From Paracoccus sp. C2R09 (GTDB lineage: Bacteria > Pseudomonadota > Alphaproteobacteria > Rhodobacterales > Rhodobacteraceae), in contig NZ_JAHKQB010000027.1 in NCBI RefSeq assembly GCF_018860625.1, forward strand, positions 62,001 to 126,000: a stretch of DNA of 64,000 nucleotides, given 5' to 3'. Position numbers and translations under genes: made by a program. This document shows positions 19,289 through 27,539 of the stretch, in pieces (position 1 is the stretch's first letter; every line of letters starts with the position of its first letter). The notes under the pieces were generated by a model, which worked only from the letters and a program-made list of their open reading frames with translations, was not told where the DNA came from and searched no databases.

Positions 19289-19746
19289 GCGCGCGGCAGG
19301 CCCATGCGGTCCAGCACGCGCTGGCGGATCTGGCCGCTTTCGCGGTCGGGGATGCCCAACAGCCCCGCGACCAGACGGATCAGCGATTCCTCGTCTGCGG
19401 CGCGGTCCTCGTCGGCATAGGCCACCTCCCACATCGCCTCGATCACGCCGGCGCGGTCGTCCAGCGCGATCATGTCCTTGATCTGGCGGGTGAAGCGGAC
19501 GGTATCGCTGGCCTCGGCCTCCATCGCTTCGGCATCAAGGCGCAGATGCGCGGCCTCGTCGGGGGACAGGCCGCGGCGGCGGGCCAGCACGCGGTCGATG
19601 CGCTGGCGCTCGGTCTCGTCATAGCTGTTGTCGGACCGGGCGACCCGGACCAGCAGCGCGGCAATCGCCAGCTCGGCCTCGGACGAGGCCAGCGGCTGGG
19701 GATGCGGATCTTCGCCCAGAAGGCGGTTGAGGATATCCTTGAACAT
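19285..19746 (-). CDS. TerB family protein
   Basis: A 153-residue acidic helical protein of the TerB/DjlA-like fold. The conserved start is LAIAALLVRVARSDNSYDETERQRI, with acidic pairs that may bind metal, and a second half containing EAMWEVAYADEDRAADEESLIRLVAGLLG. Named after tellurite resistance, but stand-alone TerB proteins in this group have no known function. The ATG at 19746 is the natural start. Confidence 0.8.
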   Translation of the reverse strand: MFKDILNRLLGEDPHPQPLASSEAELAIAALLVRVARSDNSYDETERQRIDRVLARRRGLSPDEAAHLRLDAEAMEAEASDTVRFTRQIKDMIALDDRAGVIEAMWEVAYADEDRAADEESLIRLVAGLLGIPDRESGQIRQRVLDRMGLPRA

Positions 19747-19793
19747 CGCCGCAGGATGCCCCGCCCGCGCGATGCGGGCAAGGCGAATGCGCG

Positions 19794-20654
19794 TCACATC
19801 GGCGGGATCGCGATGCGGCCCGAGGCGACGGGCGCGCTGCGGCCGGACACGCATACGCGGCTCAGCGCGCCATTCGCCACGTCGATGCGCAGGCCCAGAT
19901 CGGACGGGCGGCCCATCTCGACCCCCTGGCGCAGGGCAAAGGCGTTTTCGCCCGGACGCAGCACGCCCGCCGCCAGCAGGGGGGCCGCCAGCGCAACGGT
20001 CGCGGACCCCGTGGCGGGATCTTCGGGGACGCCCATCTCGGGGGCGAACATGCGGGCGCGGAAGCCGCCGCCATCGGGCGCGAAGGCATAGAGCTTGCCC
20101 AGGCCCGCCGTGATCCGCGCGAAGGCATCGCCCGAAGGCCGCGCCCGTTCCAGCGCTGCGATATCGCGCAGCGGCGCGAAGACGAAGCCCGGCCCGGCCT
20201 CGGCACGGCAGGGGGCATGGGTGCCGAAGCCGATATCCTCGGGCGCCAGCGCCAGCGCCGCCGCCAGTTCCGTCGCATCGACATCGCCCGCGATCAGACG
20301 GGGCAGGACCGGCGCGGTCAGTTCGGCACGACCATCCGCGATTTCCACCTGAACGAGGCCCGCCTGGCATTCCAGCGCGATCCGCCCGTCGCGTCCGCCC
20401 GACAGATGCAGGGCGCATCCGATGACGGGATGGCCCGCAAAGGGGATCTCGGCACGGGGCAGGAAAATCCGCACGGCGGCATCGTGGTCGGGATTCGTGG
20501 GGGCGGTGACGAAGATCGTCTCGGACAGGTTGAACTCGGTCGCGATGGCCTGCATCTGCGCGCCCGTCAGCCCGTCGGCCTCCATCACGATCGCCAACGG
20601 GTTGCCCGCGAAGGCGCGGTCCGTGAAGACGTCGCGGATATGATAGTTCAGCAT
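19794..20654 (-). CDS. PhzF family isomerase/epimerase-like protein
   Basis: A 286-residue protein with the two-lobed PhzF fold. It starts YHIRDVFTDRAFAGNPLAIV, has the catalytic glutamate in FNLSETIFV (about residue 45), IPFAGHPVIGCA, and the second-lobe GVPEDPATGSATVALAAPLL. PhzF enzymes isomerise small acids such as trans-2,3-dihydro-3-hydroxyanthranilate; without phenazine genes here the substrate is unknown. The start at 20654 gives the family N terminus. Confidence 0.9.
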   Translation of the reverse strand: MLNYHIRDVFTDRAFAGNPLAIVMEADGLTGAQMQAIATEFNLSETIFVTAPTNPDHDAAVRIFLPRAEIPFAGHPVIGCALHLSGGRDGRIALECQAGLVQVEIADGRAELTAPVLPRLIAGDVDATELAAALALAPEDIGFGTHAPCRAEAGPGFVFAPLRDIAALERARPSGDAFARITAGLGKLYAFAPDGGGFRARMFAPEMGVPEDPATGSATVALAAPLLAAGVLRPGENAFALRQGVEMGRPSDLGLRIDVANGALSRVCVSGRSAPVASGRIAIPPM

Positions 20655-20676
20655 TCGGGCCCCCGGTTCACCTGCA

Positions 20677-21582
20677 TCAGTATTTCTGGGGCACATACAG
20701 TTCTCGCGGCAAGACCTCTCGTTCGTAATCGGGGTTGAAGACGCGCTCGGGCAGGCGGACCTCCTCGTGGGGGACGTCCTCGTAGGGGATCATGCTCAGA
20801 AGATGGCTCATGCAGTTCAGGCGGGCGCGTTTCTTGTCGTTGCCCGGAACGATGTACCAAGGCGCTTCGGGGATGTTCGTGCGTTCGAACATGTCCTCCT
20901 TGGCCTTGGTATATGCCTCCCACCGGATGCGCGATTGCAGGTCCATGGGCGACAGCTTCCACTGCTTCAGCGGATCGTGGATGCGGATCAGGAAGCGCAT
21001 CTGCTGTTCCTCGTCGGTGATCGAGAACCAGTACTTGATGACGCGGATGCCCGAACGGACCAGCATCCGTTCGAATTCGGGAACGTCCTGGAAAAACTGC
21101 TCGACCTGTTCCTCGTCGGCAAAGCCCATGACGCGTTCGACGCCTGCACGGTTGTACCAGCTGCGGTCGAACAGGACGATTTCGCCGCCCGCGGGCAGAT
21201 GGGGGACATAGCGCTGGAAATACCATTGCGTCTTCTCGCGGTCGGACGGCGCGGGCAGGGCCACGACGCGGGCCACGCGCGGGTTCAGGCGCTGCGTGAT
21301 GCGCTTGATCGCGCCGCCCTTGCCGGCGCTGTCGCGCCCCTCGAAGATGACTACGACCTTTTCCTTGTGATAGCTGACCCAGTCCTGCAGCCGGATCAGT
21401 TCGGATTGCAGGCGCAGCAGTTCCTGGAAATAAGTCTTGCGGTCCATCTGGTCGGGATGATGGCTGCGATAGATGCGGCGGATCTCCTCGGACAGGATGG
21501 CATCCTCCAGCTCGATCTCCATGTCCTCGTCCAGCGTTTCCTGAAGTTCGGCTTCCAGCCAATCGCGGGCGGTCTCATCCAT
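20677..21582 (-). CDS. ppk2: Polyphosphate kinase 2
   Basis: A 301-residue class I PPK2, which transfers phosphate between polyphosphate and nucleoside diphosphates. The P-loop-like FEGRDSAGKGGAIKRI is at about residues 80-95 and the Walker B FDRSWYNRAGVERVMGF at about 138-154. The C-terminal EAPWYIVPGNDKKRARLNCMSHLL is typical. GGAGAAG lies upstream of the ATG at 21582. It sits behind a small exported protein gene on the same strand. The start was chosen for both similarity and ribosome binding site. Confidence 0.93.
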   Translation of the reverse strand: MDETARDWLEAELQETLDEDMEIELEDAILSEEIRRIYRSHHPDQMDRKTYFQELLRLQSELIRLQDWVSYHKEKVVVIFEGRDSAGKGGAIKRITQRLNPRVARVVALPAPSDREKTQWYFQRYVPHLPAGGEIVLFDRSWYNRAGVERVMGFADEEQVEQFFQDVPEFERMLVRSGIRVIKYWFSITDEEQQMRFLIRIHDPLKQWKLSPMDLQSRIRWEAYTKAKEDMFERTNIPEAPWYIVPGNDKKRARLNCMSHLLSMIPYEDVPHEEVRLPERVFNPDYEREVLPRELYVPQKY

Positions 21583-21644
21583 GGGTCTTCTCCGAAGGGG
21601 TGGTGTCGGGCGGGGTCTTAGGTGGTTCGTGTGACAGTGACGCG

Positions 21645-22106
21645 TCAGCGCCCGAAGCGGCGGGCGCATTCGGGGGTCATGGCCAATACCATGCCACCCC
21701 CGCGCGGGTTGTCCACCGTCCCGCACCATTCCCCCGAAACCGAGAAGATGCTGCGGGTTCCCCGCGCCGGGCGATAGGCGAAGCGGCGCCCCTGCGTGTC
21801 GAAGATGTTGAGCACGCCCCCCGCATTCTGCGCGTAATAACCCAGCACGCTGCCATCCGAGGTGAAGATCAGCCGCTGTTCGTTTTCGGGGTTCGACGGG
21901 CGGTTCTGCCAGGCCGAGGGCGAATTGGCGGTATTCCCGGCCGAATTCCACGGCGCGTTGGGCGAATTCCCCGTGCGCGAGGGCCGGTTCGCGGGATGAC
22001 CGGGGCCCAGATCGAAGGGCAGCTGCGTCCGGTCCAGCACGATCAGCGGTGCATCGGCCAGGGCGGGGGTGGCAAGGCAGGCGGAAAGGACAAGGATCAG
22101 GCGCAT
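21645..22106 (-). CDS. Exported hypothetical protein
   Basis: A 153-residue protein with a short signal peptide (MRLILVLSACLATPALA, cleavage near residue 17). The mature part has an Asn/Ser/Pro-rich region (about residues 40-75) and a compact C-terminal domain with FTSDGSVLGYYAQNAGG, a WCGTVDN segment and two cysteines that could form a disulfide. I do not recognise the family. It lies between cobD and ppk2, 26 bases behind cobD, and may be co-transcribed with either. Confidence 0.65.
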   Translation of the reverse strand: MRLILVLSACLATPALADAPLIVLDRTQLPFDLGPGHPANRPSRTGNSPNAPWNSAGNTANSPSAWQNRPSNPENEQRLIFTSDGSVLGYYAQNAGGVLNIFDTQGRRFAYRPARGTRSIFSVSGEWCGTVDNPRGGGMVLAMTPECARRFGR

Positions 22107-22132
22107 GGCGGTGGCTTTCGATGGTCGGGGCA

Positions 22133-23113
22133 TCATGGCGCGACGCCTCGGATGGCGGCAAGCGCAGTCGCGACCCGGTCCCATTCGGCGCGGGTGCCGG
22201 GCAGGCCCAGACGCAGCCAGCGGTCGGAATAGGGGAAGCGCCGCGACCAGATGCGGTGTCGCGCCAATGCATTCTGCGCGGCGGCGGCATCCGGCGTGTC
22301 GAACAGTCGGAACAGGTGCGTGCCGCCCGCCACCGACCAGCCCGCGCCCATGGCCAGCATGTCCAGCCTGTTCGCGGCCTCGGCGTGATAGGTGACGGTA
22401 TCGGCCGCCCATTCGCGATCCGCCATCGCAAGGGTCGCGATCTCCAGCGCGGGGCCGCTGACGGACCAGGGGCCGCTGAATTCGCGCAGACGCGCCAGCA
22501 GGGCAGGGGCCGCGATGACGAAGCCCAATCGCAGACCCGCAAGGCCCCAGAACTTGCCGAAGCTGCGCAGGACGACCGCGTTGGCGGGCAGGTCATGGGC
22601 CAGCGACAGGTCGGGACGCGGATCGGCAAAGCTTTCGTCGACGATCAGCCGGCCCGTCCGCGCGGCAAGCGCGCGCAGCGTCGCCGGGGGGAATTCGCGC
22701 CCGTCGGGATTGTTGGGGTTCACGACGACGGCCAGATCCGCCCCCTCCATCCGCGCGAGGGTCGGGGCATCCGTCACCCGCCAGCCCGCGGCCTTCAAGC
22801 TGGCGGCATGTTCGTTGTAGCTGGGGGCAAGGACCGCCGCATGTCCGGGCGTCAGGATGCGCGGCAGCGCCTGGATCGGGGCGGATGCGCCGGCCATTGG
22901 CAGCACCATGTCGGCGGGGCATCCGAACCATTCGGCGGCCACGGAAATCAGCCGCGATTCGGCGGTTCCGGTGGGCAGGGCGCGGAACGCTTCTGTGGAT
23001 AAGACGCCCGGAACCCAAGGACGACGGTTGATCCCCGTGGACAGGTCGATCCAGTCATCCCCGCCCCAATGCGCCTGCGCCCAGTCCAGATTTCCCCCGT
23101 GATCGCGCTGCAT
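22133..23113 (-). CDS. cobD: L-threonine-O-3-phosphate decarboxylase (cobalamin synthesis)
   Basis: A 326-residue fold-type I PLP enzyme (cobC in the aerobic-pathway nomenclature) making aminopropanol phosphate for the cobalamin nucleotide loop. It starts QRDHGGNLDWAQAHWGG, has DLSTGINRRPW, the NPNNPDGR motif and the PLP lysine in RSFGKFWGLAGLRLG. The length is slightly shorter than some relatives but intact. The usual adenosylcobinamide-phosphate synthase partner is not adjacent; the other cobalamin genes in view are cobS and cobT more than 13 kb away. Confidence 0.88.
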   Translation of the reverse strand: MQRDHGGNLDWAQAHWGGDDWIDLSTGINRRPWVPGVLSTEAFRALPTGTAESRLISVAAEWFGCPADMVLPMAGASAPIQALPRILTPGHAAVLAPSYNEHAASLKAAGWRVTDAPTLARMEGADLAVVVNPNNPDGREFPPATLRALAARTGRLIVDESFADPRPDLSLAHDLPANAVVLRSFGKFWGLAGLRLGFVIAAPALLARLREFSGPWSVSGPALEIATLAMADREWAADTVTYHAEAANRLDMLAMGAGWSVAGGTHLFRLFDTPDAAAAQNALARHRIWSRRFPYSDRWLRLGLPGTRAEWDRVATALAAIRGVAP

Positions 23114-23215
23114 CCTGCATCTGTCCCCAGCTTGTCCCTGTCCATGTCCTAGGGCGACCGTCCGGCCCGTGCAATCCATCCACAGCTTTCGACTTTACAG
23201 CCGGTCGCCATGAAC

Positions 23216-23231
23216 ACACGATATATGGTAT
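23216..23231. promoter_or_regulatory. Weak NrdR-box-like palindrome
   Basis: ACACGATATATGGTAT matches the NrdR consensus ACACWATATATWGTGT at 13 of 16 positions in the 199-base gap between cobD and the YbjN gene. Real NrdR sites usually occur in pairs; I see no second one. Confidence 0.2.
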
Positions 23232-23312
23232 GAACGAAGGCGCGATCACGCCCCTTCTTGTGTTTCACCCCACCGATAGAGGGCCCTTCACCGCCCGCAA
23301 GGATACGACGCC

Positions 23313-23816
23313 ATGGCGCAGACCGAACTTTTCATCGACAGCGACGGGATACACCCGATCGACATCGCCGAAGAGGTCGCAAGCCTGCGCGATTGGGACT
23401 TCGACCGACTGGCCGAGGATCAGCTTGTCATGGCGATCGAGGGGCAGTGGCGCAGCTATTGCCTGACGCTGGCCTGGTCGGCCCGCGACGAGGTGCTGCG
23501 CCTTGTCTGCAGCTTCGATCTGGACCCGCCGCAGGACCGCCGCCCGGCCCTGTTCGAGGTGTTGAACCTGGCCAACGACACCGTGTGGGACGGCAACTTC
23601 ACCTACTGGGCGGGGCAGCGGCAGATGGTCTGGCGCTATGGCCTTGTGCTGGGGCCCGACCAGATGCCCACGCCCGATCAGGTGGACCAGATCGTCGTCA
23701 ATGCCGTGAAGGCCTGCGAGCGGTTCTATCCCAGCTTCCAGCTGGTGGGCTGGGGCAATGCCGAACCGCGCCAGGCGCTGGACATCGCGCTTGGGGAAAC
23801 CTACGGACGAGCCTGA
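23313..23816 (+). CDS. YbjN domain protein
   Basis: A 167-residue soluble protein of the YbjN family, related to type III secretion chaperone folds; its molecular role is not established. The conserved stretch RLVCSFDLDPPQDRRPALFEVLNLANDTVWDGNFTYW is split here for length but is plainly present at about residues 66-105. It is 37 bases ahead of proC on the same strand, a common pairing in relatives, suggesting co-expression. Confidence 0.85.
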   Translation: MAQTELFIDSDGIHPIDIAEEVASLRDWDFDRLAEDQLVMAIEGQWRSYCLTLAWSARDEVLRLVCSFDLDPPQDRRPALFEVLNLANDTVWDGNFTYWAGQRQMVWRYGLVLGPDQMPTPDQVDQIVVNAVKACERFYPSFQLVGWGNAEPRQALDIALGETYGRA

Positions 23817-23853
23817 GGGGGCACCGACCCCCGACCGCCACGGAGGGGAACGG

Positions 23854-24669
23854 ATGAGCGATTTCGACGACATCAACGAACGCGGGCTGGTTCTGGTCGG
23901 CTGCGGCCGCATGGGCGGGGCCATGCTCAAGGGGTGGCTGGCACGGGGGCTGGAACCCGGCGCCGTCACGGTGATCGATCCGGGGCTTGCGCCCGAATGG
24001 CGGGATGTCGGCCTGCGCGTGAATGCCGATCTGCCCGCCGATCCCGCCGTGCTGGTCCTTGCCGTCAAGCCGCAGATGATGGCCGATGCCCTGGGCCACG
24101 TCCCGCAGCTTCGCGACACGCTGGTCGTGTCGGTCGCGGCAGGCACCACCATCGCCACCTTCGAGGAAAGCTTTGCCGATGCGCCCATCGTGCGCGTCAT
24201 GCCGAACACGCCCGCAGCCATCGGGCAGGGCATCTCGGCCCTGGTCGGCAATGCGCGCGCGACCGAGGCGCATCTGGATCTGGCGCAGGCGCTGATGTCG
24301 GCCGTGGGCCGCGTCGTCCGGCTGGAGGGTGAACACCAGATGGATGCGGTGACCGCGCTGTCGGGCAGCGGCCCGGCCTATGTGTTCCACATGATCGAGG
24401 CGATGGCCGCAGCCGGTCGCGCCGAAGGTCTGCCCGCGGACATGGCGCTGGAACTGGCCCGCATGACGGTCGCGGGCGCGGGCGCGCTGGCCGTCGATGC
24501 CGACGAGGATCCCGCAGTGCTGCGCCGGAACGTCACCTCGCCCGGCGGGACCACCGCTGCGGGGCTCGAAGTGTTGATGGATGCCGAAAACGGCCTGCCG
24601 CCGCTGATGGTGCGCACCGTCGCTGCCGCCGCCGAACGGGGCCGCGCGCTGGGCCGGGGCGAGAAATGA
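23854..24669 (+). CDS. proC: Pyrroline-5-carboxylate reductase
   Basis: A 271-residue NAD(P)H-dependent enzyme for the last step of proline synthesis. The Rossmann motif is [19 protein letters not shown]; the middle has [18 protein letters not shown]; the signature [14 protein letters not shown] sits near the C terminus. GGAGGGGA precedes the ATG at 23854. The stop overlaps the next gene by four bases. Confidence 0.95.
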   Translation: MSDFDDINERGLVLVGCGRMGGAMLKGWLARGLEPGAVTVIDPGLAPEWRDVGLRVNADLPADPAVLVLAVKPQMMADALGHVPQLRDTLVVSVAAGTTIATFEESFADAPIVRVMPNTPAAIGQGISALVGNARATEAHLDLAQALMSAVGRVVRLEGEHQMDAVTALSGSGPAYVFHMIEAMAAAGRAEGLPADMALELARMTVAGAGALAVDADEDPAVLRRNVTSPGGTTAAGLEVLMDAENGLPPLMVRTVAAAAERGRALGRGEK

Positions 24670-24998
24670 CCGCCAGCTTCGAGGATTTCCAGAGGATCGA
24701 CATCCGCGTCGGCACGATCATCCGCGCCGAACCCTTTCCCGAGGCGCGCAAGCCCGCGATCAAGCTGTGGCTGGACCTGGGCGATCTGGGTGAACGCAAA
24801 TCCTCGGCCCAGATCACGCGGCATTACGATCCGCAGGTGCTGATCGGGCGACAGGCGATCTGCGTGGTGAACTTCGCCCCGCGCCAGATCGGGCCCTTCC
24901 GGTCCGAGGTGCTGGTGCTGGGCCTGCCCGACGACACGGGCGAGGTCGTGCTGATCCGCCCCGATCTGCCGGTTCCGAACGGAGGGAGACTGTTTTGA
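24666..24998 (+). CDS. csaA: tRNA-binding CsaA-like protein
   Basis: A 110-residue OB-fold protein of the tRNA_bind family. [24 protein letters not shown] begins the domain and the C terminus [21 protein letters not shown] completes it; length fits CsaA exactly. CsaA is described as a chaperone with export-related activity in Bacillus; function in alphaproteobacteria is less clear. It overlaps proC (ATGA) and the downstream dehydrogenase (TTGA). Confidence 0.88.
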   Translation: MTASFEDFQRIDIRVGTIIRAEPFPEARKPAIKLWLDLGDLGERKSSAQITRHYDPQVLIGRQAICVVNFAPRQIGPFRSEVLVLGLPDDTGEVVLIRPDLPVPNGGRLF

Positions 24999-25942
24999 AA
25001 CTGCTCGTCACACGCCCGATGACCGCCCGGGCCACCGCCGCGCTTCAGGCCCGCTTCGAGGTCGCGTTCCGCGACGACACGCCCATGGATGCGACCGAGG
25101 CGCGCGCCGCCATGCAGACCCATGACGCGATCCTGCCCACCCTGGGTGACGATTTCGGCGCGGCCGCCTTCCAAGGCGAATTGCGTTGCAAGGTGATCGC
25201 CAATTTCGGTGCGGGCACGAACCATATCGACCTGGATGCCGCGCGGGCCGCGGGCATCGCCGTCACGAACACCCCCGACGTGGTGACGGATGCCACCGCC
25301 GACATCGCGCTGATGCTGATGCTGATGACGCTACGCCGCGCGTCCGAGGGCGAACGCCTTCTGCGTGACGGCAACTGGATCGGCTGGCGCCCCACGCAGC
25401 TGCTGGGGCAGGAGATGACCGGCCGCCGCGTGGGCATCGTGGGCATGGGCCGCATCGGCAAGGCCATCGCGCGGCGCTGCCATCTGGGTTTCGGGATGGA
25501 GGTGCAGTTCTTCAACCGCTCGACCGTGTCGTCGCTGGACATCCCTGCGCGGCAGGTGCCCCAGCTGCGCGACATGCTGCGCATGTGCGACATCGCCGTT
25601 CTGGCGGTGCCGGGCGGGGCGGCGACGCGCCACCTGATCGGCCGCCCGGAGCTGGAGGCGTTGGGCCCCGAAGGCTACCTCGTGAACATCGCGCGGGGCG
25701 ATGTCGTGGACGAGGATGCGCTGATCGCGGCGCTGCATGATCGCACCATCGCGGGGGCGGGGCTCGACGTCTATGCGCGCGAACCCGATGTGCCGCAGGC
25801 GCTGCTGGATGCGCCGAATGCCACGCTGCTGCCGCATCTGGGCACCGCCACCGACGAGACGCGCAGCCGCATGGGCCTGCGGGCGATGGAGAACCTGCTG
25901 GCCGTGGCCGAAGGGCGCAACCCGCCCGATCGTGTCGCCTGA
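24995..25942 (+). CDS. D-2-hydroxyacid dehydrogenase (glyoxylate/hydroxypyruvate reductase type)
   Basis: A 315-residue NAD(P)-dependent oxidoreductase. The nucleotide motif is [17 protein letters not shown]; catalytic residues appear as [13 protein letters not shown] (Arg), AREPDVPQ (Glu) and [12 protein letters not shown] (His). The N-terminal substrate domain includes [21 protein letters not shown]. It starts with TTG at 24995 behind a good GGAGGGAG and overlaps the CsaA stop by four bases. Substrate preference among glyoxylate, hydroxypyruvate and related acids cannot be set from sequence. Confidence 0.88.
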   Translation: MKLLVTRPMTARATAALQARFEVAFRDDTPMDATEARAAMQTHDAILPTLGDDFGAAAFQGELRCKVIANFGAGTNHIDLDAARAAGIAVTNTPDVVTDATADIALMLMLMTLRRASEGERLLRDGNWIGWRPTQLLGQEMTGRRVGIVGMGRIGKAIARRCHLGFGMEVQFFNRSTVSSLDIPARQVPQLRDMLRMCDIAVLAVPGGAATRHLIGRPELEALGPEGYLVNIARGDVVDEDALIAALHDRTIAGAGLDVYAREPDVPQALLDAPNATLLPHLGTATDETRSRMGLRAMENLLAVAEGRNPPDRVA

Positions 25943-25949
25943 TCGACAC

Positions 25950-25975
25950 GGAACCTGCGCGGGGGCAGCGGTGTT
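25950..25975 (+). promoter_or_regulatory. EcfG-like stress promoter of the CsbD gene
   Basis: GGAAC (25950-25954) and TGTT (25972-25975) are separated by 17 bases, matching the alphaproteobacterial general-stress pattern GGAAC-N16/17-CGTT with one mismatch. It lies 34 bases before the CsbD start. CsbD proteins are typical stress-response genes, which supports the reading. Confidence 0.5.
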
Positions 25976-26009
25976 CTGTTCGCGATGTAGAAATGGAAGG
26001 AGTTCTCAG

Positions 26010-26207
26010 ATGAACTGGGATATCATCCAAGGCAAGTGGTCGCAGGTCAAAGGTTCGCTTCGCGAGAAGTGGGGCGAGCTGACCGAGGACGATGTCGATC
26101 AGCTGGACGGCAACAAGGACCAGTTGTCGGGCAAGCTGCAGGAGAAATACGGCTGGGCCAAGGCCGATGCCGATCGCGAGATCGACGAGTATTTCCGCGA
26201 CAAGTGA
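26010..26207 (+). CDS. CsbD family stress protein
   Basis: A 65-residue hydrophilic protein: MNWDIIQGKWSQVKGSLREK, then a DGNKDQLSGKLQEKYGW core. CsbD proteins are abundant under general stress in many bacteria; their action is unknown. AAGGAG precedes the ATG. It is a single-gene unit with an EcfG-like promoter in front and a strong terminator behind. Confidence 0.92.
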   Translation: MNWDIIQGKWSQVKGSLREKWGELTEDDVDQLDGNKDQLSGKLQEKYGWAKADADREIDEYFRDK

Positions 26208-26228
26208 ATCCGTCAGGGGGTGACGGCG

Positions 26229-26254
26229 AAAGGGGACGCTTCGGCGTCCCCTTT
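26229..26254 (+). terminator. Intrinsic terminator after CsbD gene
   Basis: A perfect 11-base-pair stem, AAAGGGGACGC with GCGTCCCCTTT, capped by TTCG and followed by a pyrimidine-rich stretch. It starts 21 bases after the stop. The A/T flanks make it usable in both directions. Confidence 0.85.
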
Positions 26255-26313
26255 CTCATTGGCGGACCCGTCGCTATCGTCCAGCCTTGCAGCAGACAGT
26301 TCCGGGAAACGCC

Positions 26314-27276
26314 ATGCATTACGCCTATGTCACCGACGGCAACCGGCTGGTCCGGATGGAGGGCGACCGCGACCTGCGCGATGCCGAATGGATCGACCTC
26401 GTCCAGCCCTCGGACCGCGAGATGGCGCTGCTGCGCGAGATGGGCGTGGCTGTCCCGACCCTGGCCGAGATGGAGGAGATCGAGCTGTCGAACCGGCTCT
26501 ATCGCGAGAACGGGCTGGATTACATGACGGCCGTCCTGCCCGGCGAACGCAGCAGCGGAGAAAACGGCGCCCTGCCGGTGACGTTCATCCTGTCGGACAG
26601 GCGGCTGGTCACCGTCCGCCACCATTCGCCGCGCCCCTTCCTGACATTCCCGACGCGGGCCGAGCGTTCGACCTTGGGGTGCGGCACGCCGGACAGGCTG
26701 TTCTCGGGCCTGCTCGAGGAGATCATCGCCCGGTTGGCCGACATTCTCGAAGGGTCGGGGCGGGTGCTGGACGCGACGACGGCCTCGGTCTTCGAGCGCC
26801 GCAACACCAGTGCCGCATCGGACCGGCTGCAGGCCGCACTGCGCGACGTGGGCCGCGAGGCCGAGACGATGGCCCGCGTGCGGCTGGGCCTGCTGACGAT
26901 CGAGCGCATCCTGGCCTTCTATACCGCCGTGATCGAGGATCGCCCCGAGGCCAAGCGCATGCGCCCCGCGATCCGCGCCCAGATGCGCGATGTCCAGGCG
27001 CTGGAGGTTCATGCCGATTTCCTCGGCAATCGCGTCAGCCTGGCCGTGGATACGACCCTGGGGATGATCAACCTGCAACAGAACAATACCGTGCGCATCC
27101 TGTCGGTGATCGCGGCGCTGTTCCTGCCGCCCACGCTGATCGCCAGCATCTACGGGATGAACTTCGCCCACATGCCGGAACTGGACAAGCCCTGGGGCTA
27201 TGCCTGGGCGCTGCTGCTGATGGCGCTGACCACGGGCGGCACCTATCTGTTCCTGCGCTGGAAGAATTGGCTCTAG
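26314..27276 (+). CDS. corA: CorA-family magnesium/divalent metal transporter
   Basis: A 320-residue protein with a large N-terminal cytoplasmic domain and two C-terminal helices. The GMN selectivity motif is present in ASIYGMNFAHMPEL after the first helix (ILSVIAALFLPPTLI). The second helix ends near WKNWL. It forms pentameric channels for Mg2+ or related ions. ATG at 26314 preferred over the TTG at 26287. Its stop overlaps the convergent emfourin gene stop by four bases. Confidence 0.92.
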   Translation: MHYAYVTDGNRLVRMEGDRDLRDAEWIDLVQPSDREMALLREMGVAVPTLAEMEEIELSNRLYRENGLDYMTAVLPGERSSGENGALPVTFILSDRRLVTVRHHSPRPFLTFPTRAERSTLGCGTPDRLFSGLLEEIIARLADILEGSGRVLDATTASVFERRNTSAASDRLQAALRDVGREAETMARVRLGLLTIERILAFYTAVIEDRPEAKRMRPAIRAQMRDVQALEVHADFLGNRVSLAVDTTLGMINLQQNNTVRILSVIAALFLPPTLIASIYGMNFAHMPELDKPWGYAWALLLMALTTGGTYLFLRWKNWL

Positions 27277-27539
27277 ATCCGGTCGATCATGTCCAGCAAT
27301 TCGGGGGGCAGCCGGGATTCGGGCAGCTCGAAGCAGCGTTCGTCGCCCTGCCGGATGACGGTGATGCGATAGCTGATGCCATCGGTGCAATCCCCGCGTC
27401 CCGTGGCGATCCGGTCCAGAGCCTCGGGGGCGAAGGCATGGGCCATGTCGGATCCGTCCGGCACCTCGACCCGGCGCGGGGGTGCGGCGGCGGCGGCGAT
27501 GCCGGCAAAGCCGCCCATGCTCTCGATGCGGATGATCAT
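27273..27539 (-). CDS. Emfourin-like protease inhibitor
   Basis: An 88-residue protein starting MIIRIESMGGFAGI with DGISYRITVIRQGDERCFELPES in the second half. It matches the general form of emfourin, the small inhibitor of protealysin-like M4 proteases that is encoded next to them. Its ATG shares a base with the protease stop (TGATG), so the pair is translationally coupled and inhibitor would be made with protease. It has no signal peptide, like its partner. Confidence 0.82.
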   Translation of the reverse strand: MIIRIESMGGFAGIAAAAAPPRRVEVPDGSDMAHAFAPEALDRIATGRGDCTDGISYRITVIRQGDERCFELPESRLPPELLDMIDRI

